Positions 43,901 through 52,705 of a DNA stretch of 64,000 bases are shown one piece after another (positions within the stretch are counted from its first letter, which is position 1; every line of letters begins with the position of its first letter). The translations under genes and the position numbers were made by a program. The stretch comes from Dactylis glomerata (lineage: Eukaryota; Streptophyta; Magnoliopsida; Poales; Poaceae): contig QXEO01000222.1 in NCBI GenBank assembly GCA_007115705.1, positions 1,183,179 to 1,247,178 on the forward strand, in the 5' to 3' direction. Below the pieces are notes generated by a model that was given only the letters and a program-made list of their open reading frames with translations, was not told the origin of the DNA and made no database searches.

Positions 43901-45726
43901 TTATCATCAATATAAGCATATTTAAGATTATCAGGCAAAGGCTTTAATTCAAAAACAGGATCTTCCTTAGGCGGCAAAGTGGTACCAAGATCCTCCACAG
44001 GTAAATTATGCTTGAGTAATGGTGGTTGACGAAGAAGAATGTCGTCAATCTCTTCTCTTTCCTTGCTAAAAACATCACTTTCGTGATCTTCCATGAATTG
44101 CTGGAAGGCATTATTAGGAGCAAGAGCAATAGAAGCAAGCTGCTCAACTCGAAAAATTTCATTAGGCGTTTCATTCTCATAAGAAGTCTTAGCAAACTTG
44201 GAAAAATTAAACTCATAAGACTCTCCATTAAACTTAGAAATTTTTTTCTCCTTCTTACAATCTATCACGGCGCCACAAGTGTTCAAAAATGGTCTACCAA
44301 AAATAATAGGACAAGTTTTACTAGCCTCCTTACCAAGTACTAGAAAATCAGTAGGGTACTTAGTCTTACCACATAGAACTTCCACATCTCGAACAATACC
44401 AAGAGGCCAAACAGTCTCTCGGTTAGCAAGGTCAACAACCACATCAATATCTTCAAGTTCACAAGCGCCAATCTCGTGCATAATTTCTTTATAAAGCTCC
44501 AAAGGAATAGCACTTGCACTAGCACCAATATCACATAAGCCATAATAGCAATGATCTCCAATCCTGACAGAAATAACAGGAACAGTTGCTTTCCTATGCT
44601 TTTTAGGATGCGAGAGAATGTTAGAAGCATCTTCACAAAAAAGAATATATTCATCTCCTACATCTTTAGTAACAAGATCTTTCAATATAGCAACAGGAGT
44701 CTTAATAGTAATTTGCTCATCAGGCTCTGCAGCTTTCTTAGTACTTTTATTAGACACACTTACCAAAGTAGAGTACTTCTTTACCTTCGCAGGGAAAGGT
44801 GTCTTCTCAATATAAGGTTCAGGAACGATGCTATCAACCGTACAAACTTCTGTAGCTGCAGCAGGTATATGACTAATAGAGTCTTTATAAGGCGCATGAT
44901 ATTTGTTCCAATCTTTCTTTGGAACATCAATATAGGAAGCAAAAGCCTTAAGACAATTAGCAAGAATTTGTGAATCAAGACCATAAGCAGAGCTTACACT
45001 GTGAAAGTCATCGGTCCCCATAAAAGATTTAATGCATTCATAATCATAATTTATACCTGACTTCCTACCTTTGTCATTTTCCCAACCTTCAGCATTCTCT
45101 TGTATACGGTCAAGAAGTTTCCACTTAGCATCTTCTTTCATATGAGTGAATGATCCAAAACAAGAAGCATCCAAATAATCCTTATCAGGAAGAGTAAGCC
45201 GCGCATAAAAATTATCAATAACAATATTATTGGGGAGCTCATGAATGGGGCATTTGAGCATTAGTAACTTCAATCTCCCCCACGCTTGGGCAATACTTTC
45301 TCCATCATGAGGCCAAAAATTATATATCCGGTTACGGTCTTTATGAATTTCACTTGGAGGATAAAACTTGGAATAAAAGAGAGGCACAATATCCTCCCAT
45401 GCCATAGATGGACCATCTTGGAGTAGCCGATACCACTCTTCAGCTCTGCCTTTCAATGATATAGAGAATAATTTCTTCTTGACTTGGCTTGGTGAAATAC
45501 CTGCACACCTGAACAACTCGCATAATTCATGTATAAATAATAAGTGATCACCCGGATGGACAGTTCCATCTCCTGAATAGCAGTTATCCATAATACGCCC
45601 AACAATTTTCATAGGTATTTTAAAAGGATCAATTTCAGCAGGCGGCGGCGGTGGTGGTTCCTCCGCATGTGCAGCAGTAGTAGTAGAAGTGTTTCCAAAT
45701 AGGAAACCAAATGGAGAGTTCTCCAT
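40999..45726 (-). CDS. Intact gag-pol polyprotein of E3, 1575 residues
   Basis: The start is ATG 45726 (MENSPFGFLFG); the open frame extends 13 codons further upstream but without ATG. In order: a Pro-rich N-terminus; a gag region (about residues 60-240) with LKGRAEEWYRLLQ and SKFYPPSEIHK; an aspartic protease with LCDIGASASAIP (Asp near 399); RT (about 640-860) with FCFLDGYSGFSQI and the catalytic FMDD near 837-840; RNase H (about 970-1085) starting MCDASDFAVGAVL; integrase with a zinc-binding H-H-C-C (CHSSAYGGHH to CDEC, from about 1196), then D (FDFMGP), D (LMTDGGSHF) and E (SGQVELSNRE). No chromodomain is seen. It is typical of Athila-lineage Ty3/gypsy elements and would be cleaved by its own protease in virus-like particles. 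No stop or frameshift is present. Confidence 0.95.
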   Translation of the reverse strand: MENSPFGFLFGNTSTTTAAHAEEPPPPPPAEIDPFKIPMKIVGRIMDNCYSGDGTVHPGDHLLFIHELCELFRCAGISPSQVKKKLFSISLKGRAEEWYRLLQDGPSMAWEDIVPLFYSKFYPPSEIHKDRNRIYNFWPHDGESIAQAWGRLKLLMLKCPIHELPNNIVIDNFYARLTLPDKDYLDASCFGSFTHMKEDAKWKLLDRIQENAEGWENDKGRKSGINYDYECIKSFMGTDDFHSVSSAYGLDSQILANCLKAFASYIDVPKKDWNKYHAPYKDSISHIPAAATEVCTVDSIVPEPYIEKTPFPAKVKKYSTLVSVSNKSTKKAAEPDEQITIKTPVAILKDLVTKDVGDEYILFCEDASNILSHPKKHRKATVPVISVRIGDHCYYGLCDIGASASAIPLELYKEIMHEIGACELEDIDVVVDLANRETVWPLGIVRDVEVLCGKTKYPTDFLVLGKEASKTCPIIFGRPFLNTCGAVIDCKKEKKISKFNGESYEFNFSKFAKTSYENETPNEIFRVEQLASIALAPNNAFQQFMEDHESDVFSKEREEIDDILLRQPPLLKHNLPVEDLGTTLPPKEDPVFELKPLPDNLKYAYIDDKKIYPVIISSKLSGKEEERLLEILKKHRGAMGYTLDDLKGISPTLCQHAINMEKDAKPVVEHQRRLIPKMKDVVRNEVLKLLDAGIIYPIADSRWVSPVHCVPKKGGMTVVSNENNKLIPQRVVVGYRMCIDYRKVNKVTKKDHYPLPFIDQMLERLSKKTHFCFLDGYSGFSQIAVKKDDQEKTTFTCPYGTYAYRRMPFGLCNAPATFQRCMSAIFHGFCEEIVEVFMDDFSVYGTSFDNCLQNLDKVLQRCEETNLVLNWEKCHFMVNEGIVLGHKISERGIEVDRAKVEAIEKMPCPRDVKGIRSILGHAGFYRRFIKDFSKISKPLTNLLQKDVPFVFDDDCKEAFETLKKALTTAPIVQPPDWNLPFEIMCDASDFAVGAVLGQRVDNKLNVIHYASKTLDAAQKNYATTEKEFLAVVFVCDKFRSYIVDSKVTIHTDHAAIRYLMTKKDAKPRLIRWVLLLQEFDLHIVDRKGAENPVADNLSRLENISFDPIPVNDSFPNEQLAAINVTSRDLPWYADYANFIVSKYLPPTFTAQQRRKFFYDLRHYFWDDPHLYKEGVDGIMRRCVPEYEQQEILRKCHSSAYGGHHARDRTAQKVLQSGFYWPTLFKDSRRYVLSCDECQRVGNISRRNEMPMNYTLVIEPFDCWGFDFMGPFPPSKGYTHILVAVDYVTKWVEAIPTKSADGETSLKMLKDVIFPRFGVPRYLMTDGGSHFIHGSFRKTLAKYDVNHRIASAYHPQTSGQVELSNREIKSILQKTVSRSRKNWASRLNDALWAYRTAYKNPMGMSPYKMVYGKACHLPLELEHKAFWAVRELNRDFKLAGKKRLLDLSSLDEWRNEAYENARLFKEKVKQWHDKRILKREFHVGEKVLLYRSRLRFFAGKLLSKWEGPYVIVEVYRSGAIKIASLKDDSTQVVNGQRLKHYISGDSYNEDVDVIETISPEDYIQDKLQEPAEFVFE

Positions 45727-45816
45727 AGCAGAGTAAAGCAAAAATAAAAGACAAAATAAAAACAATACTCACAGCGATGGTTACCTTACCAATTCCACTC
45801 TTCAATAGCGCTACAC

Positions 45817-45834
45817 TCCCCGGCAACGGCGCCA
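45817..45834 (-). other. Primer-binding site of E3, tRNA-Asp
   Basis: The plus strand reads TCCCCGGCAACGGCGCCA, identical to the 3' end of plant tRNA-Asp. It lies 11 bp from the LTR. It is a primer site, not a tRNA gene. Confidence 0.9.
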
Positions 45835-45845
45835 GAAAATAGTCT

Positions 45846-47356
45846 TGATGACCCACAAGTATAGGGGGTGTATCGTAGTACTTTCGATAAATAAGAGTGT
45901 CGAACCCAACGAGGAGCAGAAGGTGTTGATGAGCAGTTTTGATCAAGGAATCACTGTAAATACTAGCAAACAGGTTTTCAGGAGTATTTGGTAATTCGAG
46001 TAAATAAAGTGCGAGTAAATAAAAGACAGTAGTAACAATTGCAGCAAGTGGCCCAATCCTTTCTTCAGCAAAGGACAAGCCGGTTGTGTACTTATAATAA
46101 CCAAACGTTCTCGAGGACACACGGGAGGTTTCTGTCAAGAGCTTTCGCTTCATAGAGCCAATAGTATTTATTGGTTTGGTAGGTGTTATGGGGGTGAACC
46201 TGTGCTAGCGCACTACCCTTACTAGGATAAATAGACACTTGTGATTATACCCCTTGCAAGCATCTGCAAATACAAGAAAGTAATTAAGATAAATCTAACC
46301 ACAGCCTTAAACTCTATGATCCTACGCTCCCTGGTGCAATGGTTTCCCAACGGAGGTTTAGGTTTCTGTCACTCCAGCAACCCCACAATCGGTAGCCAAA
46401 TACACAATGCATCTCACTAGGCCCATAAATGGTGAAGTATCATGTAGTCGACATTCACATGACACCACTAGTGAAATAACACCACAACAATATCAAACCA
46501 GTAAATATTTCTCAACAATAATTCACTACTAACATCTTGACTTCTCCCATGTCCTCAAGAACTAAACGAACTACTCACAAGACATCATATGGATCATGAT
46601 CAGAGGTGAAATAATGGTAAATAACGATCTGAACATAAACCTTAACTCAATGGTTCCACTCAATAGCATCAACTACAAGAGTAATCAACACCGGGAAAGT
46701 TTCCCCTATGAATATAACAAGATCCAACTCAAGATGTTACAGCGGGATGACGAGGTGATGGTGGAGATGAAGGTGCTGGTGATGGAGATAATGTAGTCGA
46801 TGATCCCGATGAAGTCCGGTGCGATGGTGATGACGATGGCGACGATCTCCCCTCTCCGGGAAGGAATTTCCCCGGCAGATTTCTCCCTGCCGGAGAGCTT
46901 TTTCTCTCTGGTGTTCTCCGCCCCGCAGAGGCGGCTGTGTCTAACTCTGAGGCCCCCCCTTGACTTAGGTTTTCGGGGACGATGATGTACGCGAAGGGGC
47001 GAGGCCAGAAGTAGGCCAGGGCTCCCTCACACAGGGCTGGCGCGGCCAGGGGGCTGGCCGCGCCACCCTGGCGTGTGGGGCCCCCCTGGCTCATCTTGAC
47101 TCCTACTCCTGGCTTCCTGAGTCTTCTGGGAAAATATAATTTCTGGGTATTTTTCTGGAATTTTCCTAATCTTCAAAATATGGTCCCTTGATGGCCCTTT
47201 TTCCAGCAGAATCCTGACTCCGGCAGCAACTCCTCCGATGATCATCAAACATGTGAAAACAAAGGAAATAACATAAGTATCAACTCTAAATATGAAATAT
47301 ATCAATGAATAACAGTAAGTTATGGTACAAAATAGTGATGCAAATTGGACGTATCA
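45846..47356 (-). repeat. 5' LTR of E3, 1511 bp
   Basis: Same termini and length as the 3' LTR. The palindrome is at 47025-47080. Confidence 0.93.
47025..47080. repeat. GC-rich palindrome, E3 5' LTR
   Basis: Same sequence as the copy in the 3' LTR (38413-38469). Confidence 0.85.
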
Positions 47357-47365
47357 GACGTATCA

Positions 47366-49957
47366 AGCATCCCCAAGCTTAACTCCTGCTCGTCCTCGAG
47401 TAGGTAAGTGATAACATAGAATAATTTTTGAGGTGACATGCACCTACACAATCTTGATCATATATGTAAGCATTGGTGAGCTGGGATCAATAGAACTTAA
47501 AACATGGGCATGAAAGATATAATCATGACAATAAGAAACTTAGCAACCATGTTGTAAACATGCAAATGAACACAAACAAAAGATCATGATAATGAAACAA
47601 TGAAAGTCAAACGTGTGTTCAAATCATAAGGAGAAACATACAAATGGTTTTCAGCTTGTCCTTTAAAGAGAGCAAAACATAAATGCATAGGACACCTTCA
47701 AGTTTAAGAGGGCGACTAGATACAAGTAATTTAAGAACAAGTGAAACCAATCATCATGAATCAATCAATGAACTTTGGGACAATGCATATCACACTAAGA
47801 ATGACAACTATGCTCTCTTAATGGTGCATAAAGAAAGAAGGTGGTGACTCAACATAAAAGTAGAAGAAAGGCCCTTCGCAGAGGGAAGCATTGATTGAGC
47901 ATGTGCTAGAGCTTTTCATTTGTAAAACAGAGAGATAAAAATTGGTTTTGAGAGGTGGTTGTCTTTGTCAACGACTGGCAATGGGGTTCTTACTATCTTC
48001 CATACAAAAATGAAGCAAGTTTTTGAGAGAGAGAGATTGGCACTTTTGTGCTCTTTTTATAAAACTTGGCACTCCTCCCCACCTTTTTCCTTTCACATAC
48101 CATGGCTAACCGATTCCATCGGGTTCCCACCAACATTCACATTCTTTGGAGGAGTGCCTTTTTTCTTTCTTTTTTTTCTCTTTTTTTTTTCTTTTTGGAA
48201 TAAGCAATATGGAAGATAGCAAATCCGACCACTACGTCCCCATGAGCTGAAAACAGTGTCACAAAATGAGAAGTGTTTTGAAGGTTTTTGAAAGGTAGCA
48301 CATGAGAATTTACTTTGGAATGGCTTACAAATACCATGCATAGGAGTTTATAGTGGACACAATGGAAAACTTTGGCTTTTAGGAGTTGGATGCACGAGTA
48401 GAGCTCATACTCAGTACAAGGCGAGGGCTAGCAAAAGACTGGGAGCGACCAACTAAGAGAGCAATAATGGCCATAATCATGCAAAGCGACAAAGCGACAT
48501 TAAAAGAAGCATAAGATGGCATCAAAAGTCAAAAACTAAATGATCATGAAGGCTAATGGCGACTTTGTAAGAGTCTAACATGTGTGAGCATGCGCCAAGT
48601 CAACCCAAATAAAGCATCAAGGAGAAAACCAAAATAATGCTTCCATACAATAAAAACAACGCATGATTTTTTCAAAGGCTCATTAAGCAATCTCAGTTAT
48701 TTGAGACAAGTCATGCTACAGCAAAGCCACTAAGCATACTATCAAAAAGACATCAAGCATGACATTAAAAAGCCTAAGCCACAGTCTACACAAGCTCCTT
48801 CTTGTACCACTATTTTGCACAAAGCTTTTTCTCTTTTCCAACACCATTTGAAATTTTTATAAACACCTCTTTTGATGAAAACCAATAAAGATCAGAGGCA
48901 AAAATACACCTTGATGAAAAGATATGACAAGGTCTGAACGCAAATCAAGGCGAAAATGAAAACCAAAAGCAGTAGCAGAAAAAGTAGAATGCTCGATTTT
49001 TAATAAGAGTGAAAACTAGAGCGTTCTTTGCAAATGAAAACGAGTACATCTCCTCCAAAGGAAATTTGTTGGGGTCCAACCATTTATTTCAGCAAACAAA
49101 CAAACTAAACCAACTAAGAAAACTAAAACAACTGACGCTCCAACAAAAACACATAGTGCATGAAGCAATAAAAATATAGTGTCTTGAAAGGTGACCTGAT
49201 TTTTGCCGATGAAGAAGGGGTGCCTCGGGGGCATCCCCAAGCTTTGACGCTTGTACTTCTTGGATATTTCTTGGGGTGATGCATGGGCATCCCCAAGCTT
49301 GAGCTTTTGTCCATTCTTCAACTCATCTCATCATTCTCCAATCCCTACACTTGAAAACTTCCTTCATACAAAACTAAACACAATTCTATTAGCAACATTA
49401 GTGTAAGCATAAAATATATTCAACCTCTTTTAGCTTCAGGTCTCAACTCAAAACCACCACATATAAAGTATATACTATTGTAGCAACTTCCACAAGAGTT
49501 CCATGATCAAAAAGAACTCAAAAGAAAGCGATAAAGTGGCAAAAACAAATATTGGCAGAAATCTGTCAAAACAGAACAGCTGACAAAGGATGAATTTTTG
49601 AAAGGTTTTCTGTTGCTCAAATCAAAAAGTGTTCAACTAACAAAAGTTTGGATATAACCTGGGGCATATGTACAAGAAATCGCAGGTCCAAAAGATAAAC
49701 AGAGAATTTATACGAATTTTTACGGTGCAGCACCGAAAACAGTTTCAGGACAGCAACATCCCCAAATCTTTACCTCGCTCAAATTAGAGGCTTCTCTTGG
49801 CACAAAAATGAAATAAACAGGATAAGGAGCGGTCATTACAGAAGTAATTACTTCCAAGACTCAAATAAAAGAAAAAGTACTGAAAAGAAAACATTGGGTT
49901 ATCTCCCAAGAGTGCTTTTCTTTAACGCCTTTGAGCTAGGCAGCAGAAAATTGCGAA
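47366..49957 (-). other. E2 non-coding 3' internal region
   Basis: Starts with the polypurine-type AAGCTTGGGGATGC next to the LTR and shares blocks with E1 and F, including the module at 48053-48157. No supported gene. Confidence 0.5.
48053..48157 (-). promoter_or_regulatory. Conserved inverted repeat plus TATA module, E2 copy
   Basis: Plus-strand TTTTTATA, then GCACTCCTCC at 48069 and GGAGGAGTGC at 48148. The TATA element here is TATAAAAA. Confidence 0.35.
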
Positions 49958-50563
49958 TCAAGTAATATCAAGCGATGAAGCGCTAGGATCAGCACGTGCC
50001 TTACGTCTCCCTTTCTTACCTTTGCTCTTGACTTTAGGAAAGACATGGTTATTGCAAGGTGGAGAGGTAAATGTTTTATTGCCTTTTCCCACATCGATGA
50101 CGGTGCCCAGGAGCTTCAGAATGGATCTTCCAAGTGTGATTTGTCCTTTTCCTACACATTCAATAACAAGATAATCAGTAGATATCATTCTTCCTAGGAC
50201 TTTTGTAAAGACTCCTTCAGCAATTCCAAGGGGAAATATAGTGGCATTGTTAGTAAGAGAAATTTCTTCTCCCCCCTCAGAAAGCTTCCAAAGGCTCAAA
50301 GATTCATAAACATCCTTTGGCATGAGACAAAATTCAGACATAATATCACAACGAGCATGAAAAGTTTCACCACTAATGGTGATTTTTATCGTAGGATACC
50401 AACTCGAAGGCTCAGAATTTATAGGCACATAATCAAAATGCTGGCGCAAAGTATTGTAGCAAGAATTCAAACTAGCAGTGTGAGTCTCAAGAGTATTAAG
50501 TCTATTAAAAATGCACACAAGAGAGGAATCAAAATAGGTTGGCATGCTATAAATTGTAATCAA
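49958..50563 (-). pseudogene. Retropepsin-like fragment of E2
   Basis: The frame reads YPTIKITISGETFHARCDIMSEFCLMPKDVYE, then IFPLGIAEGVF, DYLVIECV and LGRSILKLLGTVIDV. This order is the aspartic-protease region of Athila-type elements. The active-site triad expected as D-x-G-A is CDIMSE, so the Gly is missing and activity is unlikely. It continues into a basic tail (KSKGKKGRRKAR) and stops. It follows the gag-like frame after a shift of one base at a run of seven T (50565-50571 on the plus strand). Confidence 0.6.
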
Positions 50564-50825
50564 CTTTTTTTATAGTATTGAAGGCTTGATCTCCATCACA
50601 ATGAAGGAAATCTCCTTCAGAAGTAGCATCCAAAGCATATCTATAACGAAGAGAAAGTCCAAAGTAAAAACTACTAAGAAGCAAACTCAAAGCCATTTTA
50701 GGTTCAGTTTTTCCATGCCAATCATAAATCCTAGACCAAGCTTCCTTAAAACTTTCCTCATCCTTTTGCTTAAAAGTGAAAATCATGTCCTCGGGAGACA
50801 TAGTAGTAGCAACAGAACTAGACAT
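50547..50825 (-). pseudogene. Gag-like N-terminal fragment of E2, 92 residues
   Basis: ATG 50825 (MSSSVATTMSPEDMIFTF). EESFKEAWSRIYDWHGK resembles the ESxxxAWxR motif of Athila-type gag proteins (in E3, GESIAQAWGRLKLL). The frame ends shortly after the homopolymer run and is followed in another frame by the protease-like segment. It is a reduced remnant rather than a full gag. Confidence 0.55.
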
Positions 50826-50982
50826 AGTGAACTAAAGTAAAGAAATAACAACTACCAAGGATTCTAATTTTTTTGGGTTTTTGATAAAAAGCAATGCAGG
50901 TAAAAATAAATAAAGTAAAGCAAAACAATAACAAAGTAAAGAATGTGTGTGCGAAAACTCCCCTTGCAGAAGTCTTCTTTCC

Positions 50983-51000
50983 TCCCCGGCAACGGCGCCA
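50983..51000 (-). other. Primer-binding site of E2, tRNA-Asp
   Basis: Plus strand TCCCCGGCAACGGCGCCA, 10 bp from the 5' LTR. Confidence 0.9.
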
Positions 51001-51010
51001 GAAAAAGAGC

Positions 51011-52610
51011 AGCTAACGTGTGGTTGATGTGGGAGTAGACAGTCCTTGTGCGTGGTGAATGACCAGCCCGTTGGGAACCCCAAGAGGAAGGTATGATGTG
51101 TATAGCAGCTAGTTTTCCCTCAGTTAAGAAACCAAGGTTTAATATCGGTCAGGAGAGGAGAGACAAATGACTGAAGGTGATGCGGAACCTGCACACACAC
51201 ACACAAACAAATACTTTGCTCCCAACTTGCGATGAGGTTGTCAATCTCACCGGTTTGCTTGAAACAAAGGTTATGAGTGTATCGAGTGGAAAACAGTAAT
51301 AATATGCGAGTAAAGTAAACAGTGCGGGAAAAGTAAATAGGTGATAGCAATATGATTAAAATAGGACCGGGGTCCACAGTTCACTAGTGGTGTCTCTCCA
51401 TAGATAAAATAACATGCTGGGTAAACAAATTACAGTTGGGCAATTGATAGAATAAAGATAAACGTGATATGTCAAGAAGATCACTATGAGATTTACTCTG
51501 GGCATTACAACAAAATACATAGACCGCCATCCAACTGCATCTATGACTAATAATCCACCCTCGGGGATATCAATCCGAACACCCCAAAAGTATTAAGTTG
51601 CGAACAACAGATAATTGCATTAAGCAAAGTGTGTAATGTAAACAAAGCATATGCCCTTGAGCATATGAATGTTGTTTTCTCCCTAGTAGCAACAGCACAT
51701 CTACCACCTTAGAGGTTTCTGTCACTCCCCCAGGTGAAATAGAGGCATGAACCCACTATCGAGCATAAATACCCCCTCTTGGAGTCACTAGCAACTACTT
51801 GGCCAAGATAGCTACTAACAACGGAGAGCATGCAAGATCATAAACAACATAGAGATAACAAAAGATAATATTCAGTACAGCAACTTAATCATAAACACCA
51901 ATATTCATCGGATCCCAACAAACCAACATCATAGAATTACATAACGGTGATCTCAATCATGTAGGGCAGCTCATGAGATCTAAACATGAAGCACATGGTG
52001 GAGAAGACAACCATCTAGCTACTGCTATGGACCCATAGTCCAAGGTAGACTACTCACTCATCGCTCCGGAGGAAAGCATGGCGATGAAGAAGACCTCTAG
52101 TGGCGATTCCCCTCTCCGGCAGGGTGCCGAGAAGAGCTTCTGGACCCTCCCGATCTTCGGGTCGACGGCGGCGGCGGATCGCGATGTGTTCTGGAAATCT
52201 GATCGGGTACTTAGGTTTTTTCCGTCGGGGGGTCTTTATAGGCGAAGGGGCGATGTCAGAGGTGGAGCCAGGCTCCCTCACACAGGGGTGGCGTGGCCAG
52301 GGGCCTGGCCGCGCCGGCCCTATGTGTGGGGCCCTGGTGGCCCCTCTCCGTCTCTCCTTCGGATCTCTGGAAGGTTCCGGGAAAAATAAGACTTCAGGAA
52401 CTTGTTTCGTCCAATTCCGAGAATATTTCCTGTGTATCACTTCTGAAACACAAAAACAGCAGAAAACAGGAAACTGGCACTGTGGCGCTTGTTAATAGGT
52501 TAGTTCCGGAAAATGCATAAAAATGCCACGAAGTGTAACGAAACAATAGGCAAATGGTGTAAAAACAAGCATGGAGCATCAAAAATTATAGATACGTTTG
52601 AGACGTATCA
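51011..52610 (-). repeat. 5' LTR of E2, 1600 bp
   Basis: Minus strand TGATACGTCTC to CACGTTAGCT. Its last base differs from the 3' LTR (A). The palindrome is at 52276-52331. Confidence 0.9.
52276..52331. repeat. GC-rich palindrome, E2 5' LTR
   Basis: Near-identical to 36903-36959 with three differences, all CG to TG or CA type. Confidence 0.75.
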
Positions 52611-52615
52611 GTGAT

Positions 52616-52705
52616 CCACTTAAGGGAAACTTGCTGCTGCTCTACAAACCTCTGCACTTGGAGGCCCAACACTGTCTACAAGAACAGAAGCGTGCGTAGA
52701 CATCA
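52616..52705 (+). repeat. End of the E1 3' LTR beyond E2
   Basis: CCACTTAAGGG to TAGACATCA, identical in place to the end of the 5' LTR. It is followed by the second GAGAC. Confidence 0.9.

Larger units (their letters stand above)
37235..47356 (-). mobile_element. Element E3: complete, apparently autonomous Athila-type retrotransposon, target duplication GACGT
   Basis: It is 10,122 bp long. The LTRs at 37235-38745 and 45846-47356 are both 1511 bp and differ at about 14 positions by eye (under 1%). GACGT flanks it at 37230-37234 and 47357-47361. The primer site complementary to tRNA-Asp is at 45817-45834 and a polypurine tract at 38746-38760. One frame of 1575 residues covers gag, protease, RT, RNase H and integrase without a stop. 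A downstream ORF is present but shortened. All parts needed for transposition appear present. It is the innermost, youngest layer. Confidence 0.93.
35639..52610 (-). mobile_element. Element E2: non-autonomous Athila-type retrotransposon, target duplication GTGAT
   Basis: It reads on the minus strand. The 5' LTR is 51011-52610 (1600 bp). The 3' LTR is 35639-37234 plus 47362-47365 (1600 bp joined), split by E3. GTGAT flanks the element at 35634-35638 and 52611-52615. The primer site complementary to tRNA-Asp is at 50983-51000. The 3.6-kb interior carries a short gag-like frame and a protease-like frame but no RT or integrase. The LTRs differ at about 15 positions by eye (about 1%). Confidence 0.9.
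29087..52705 (+). mobile_element. Element E1: non-autonomous Athila-type retrotransposon, target duplication GAGAC
   Basis: The 5' LTR is 29087-30629 (1543 bp). The 3' LTR is 34186-35638 plus 52616-52705 (also 1543 bp when joined), interrupted by E2. GAGAC flanks both ends (29082-29086, 52706-52710). The tRNA-Asp primer site is at 30640-30657 and the polypurine tract at about 34170-34185. The interior (3.56 kb) encodes only the accessory ORF at 30791-31600 and has no protease, RT or integrase, so it would need those supplied by another element. The two LTRs differ at about 20 positions by eye (roughly 1.3%). Confidence 0.9.

Noticed and set aside
45817..45834. Match to the 3' end of tRNA-Asp
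   Set aside because: Only 18 bases match, next to an LTR; it is a primer-binding site and not a tRNA gene.
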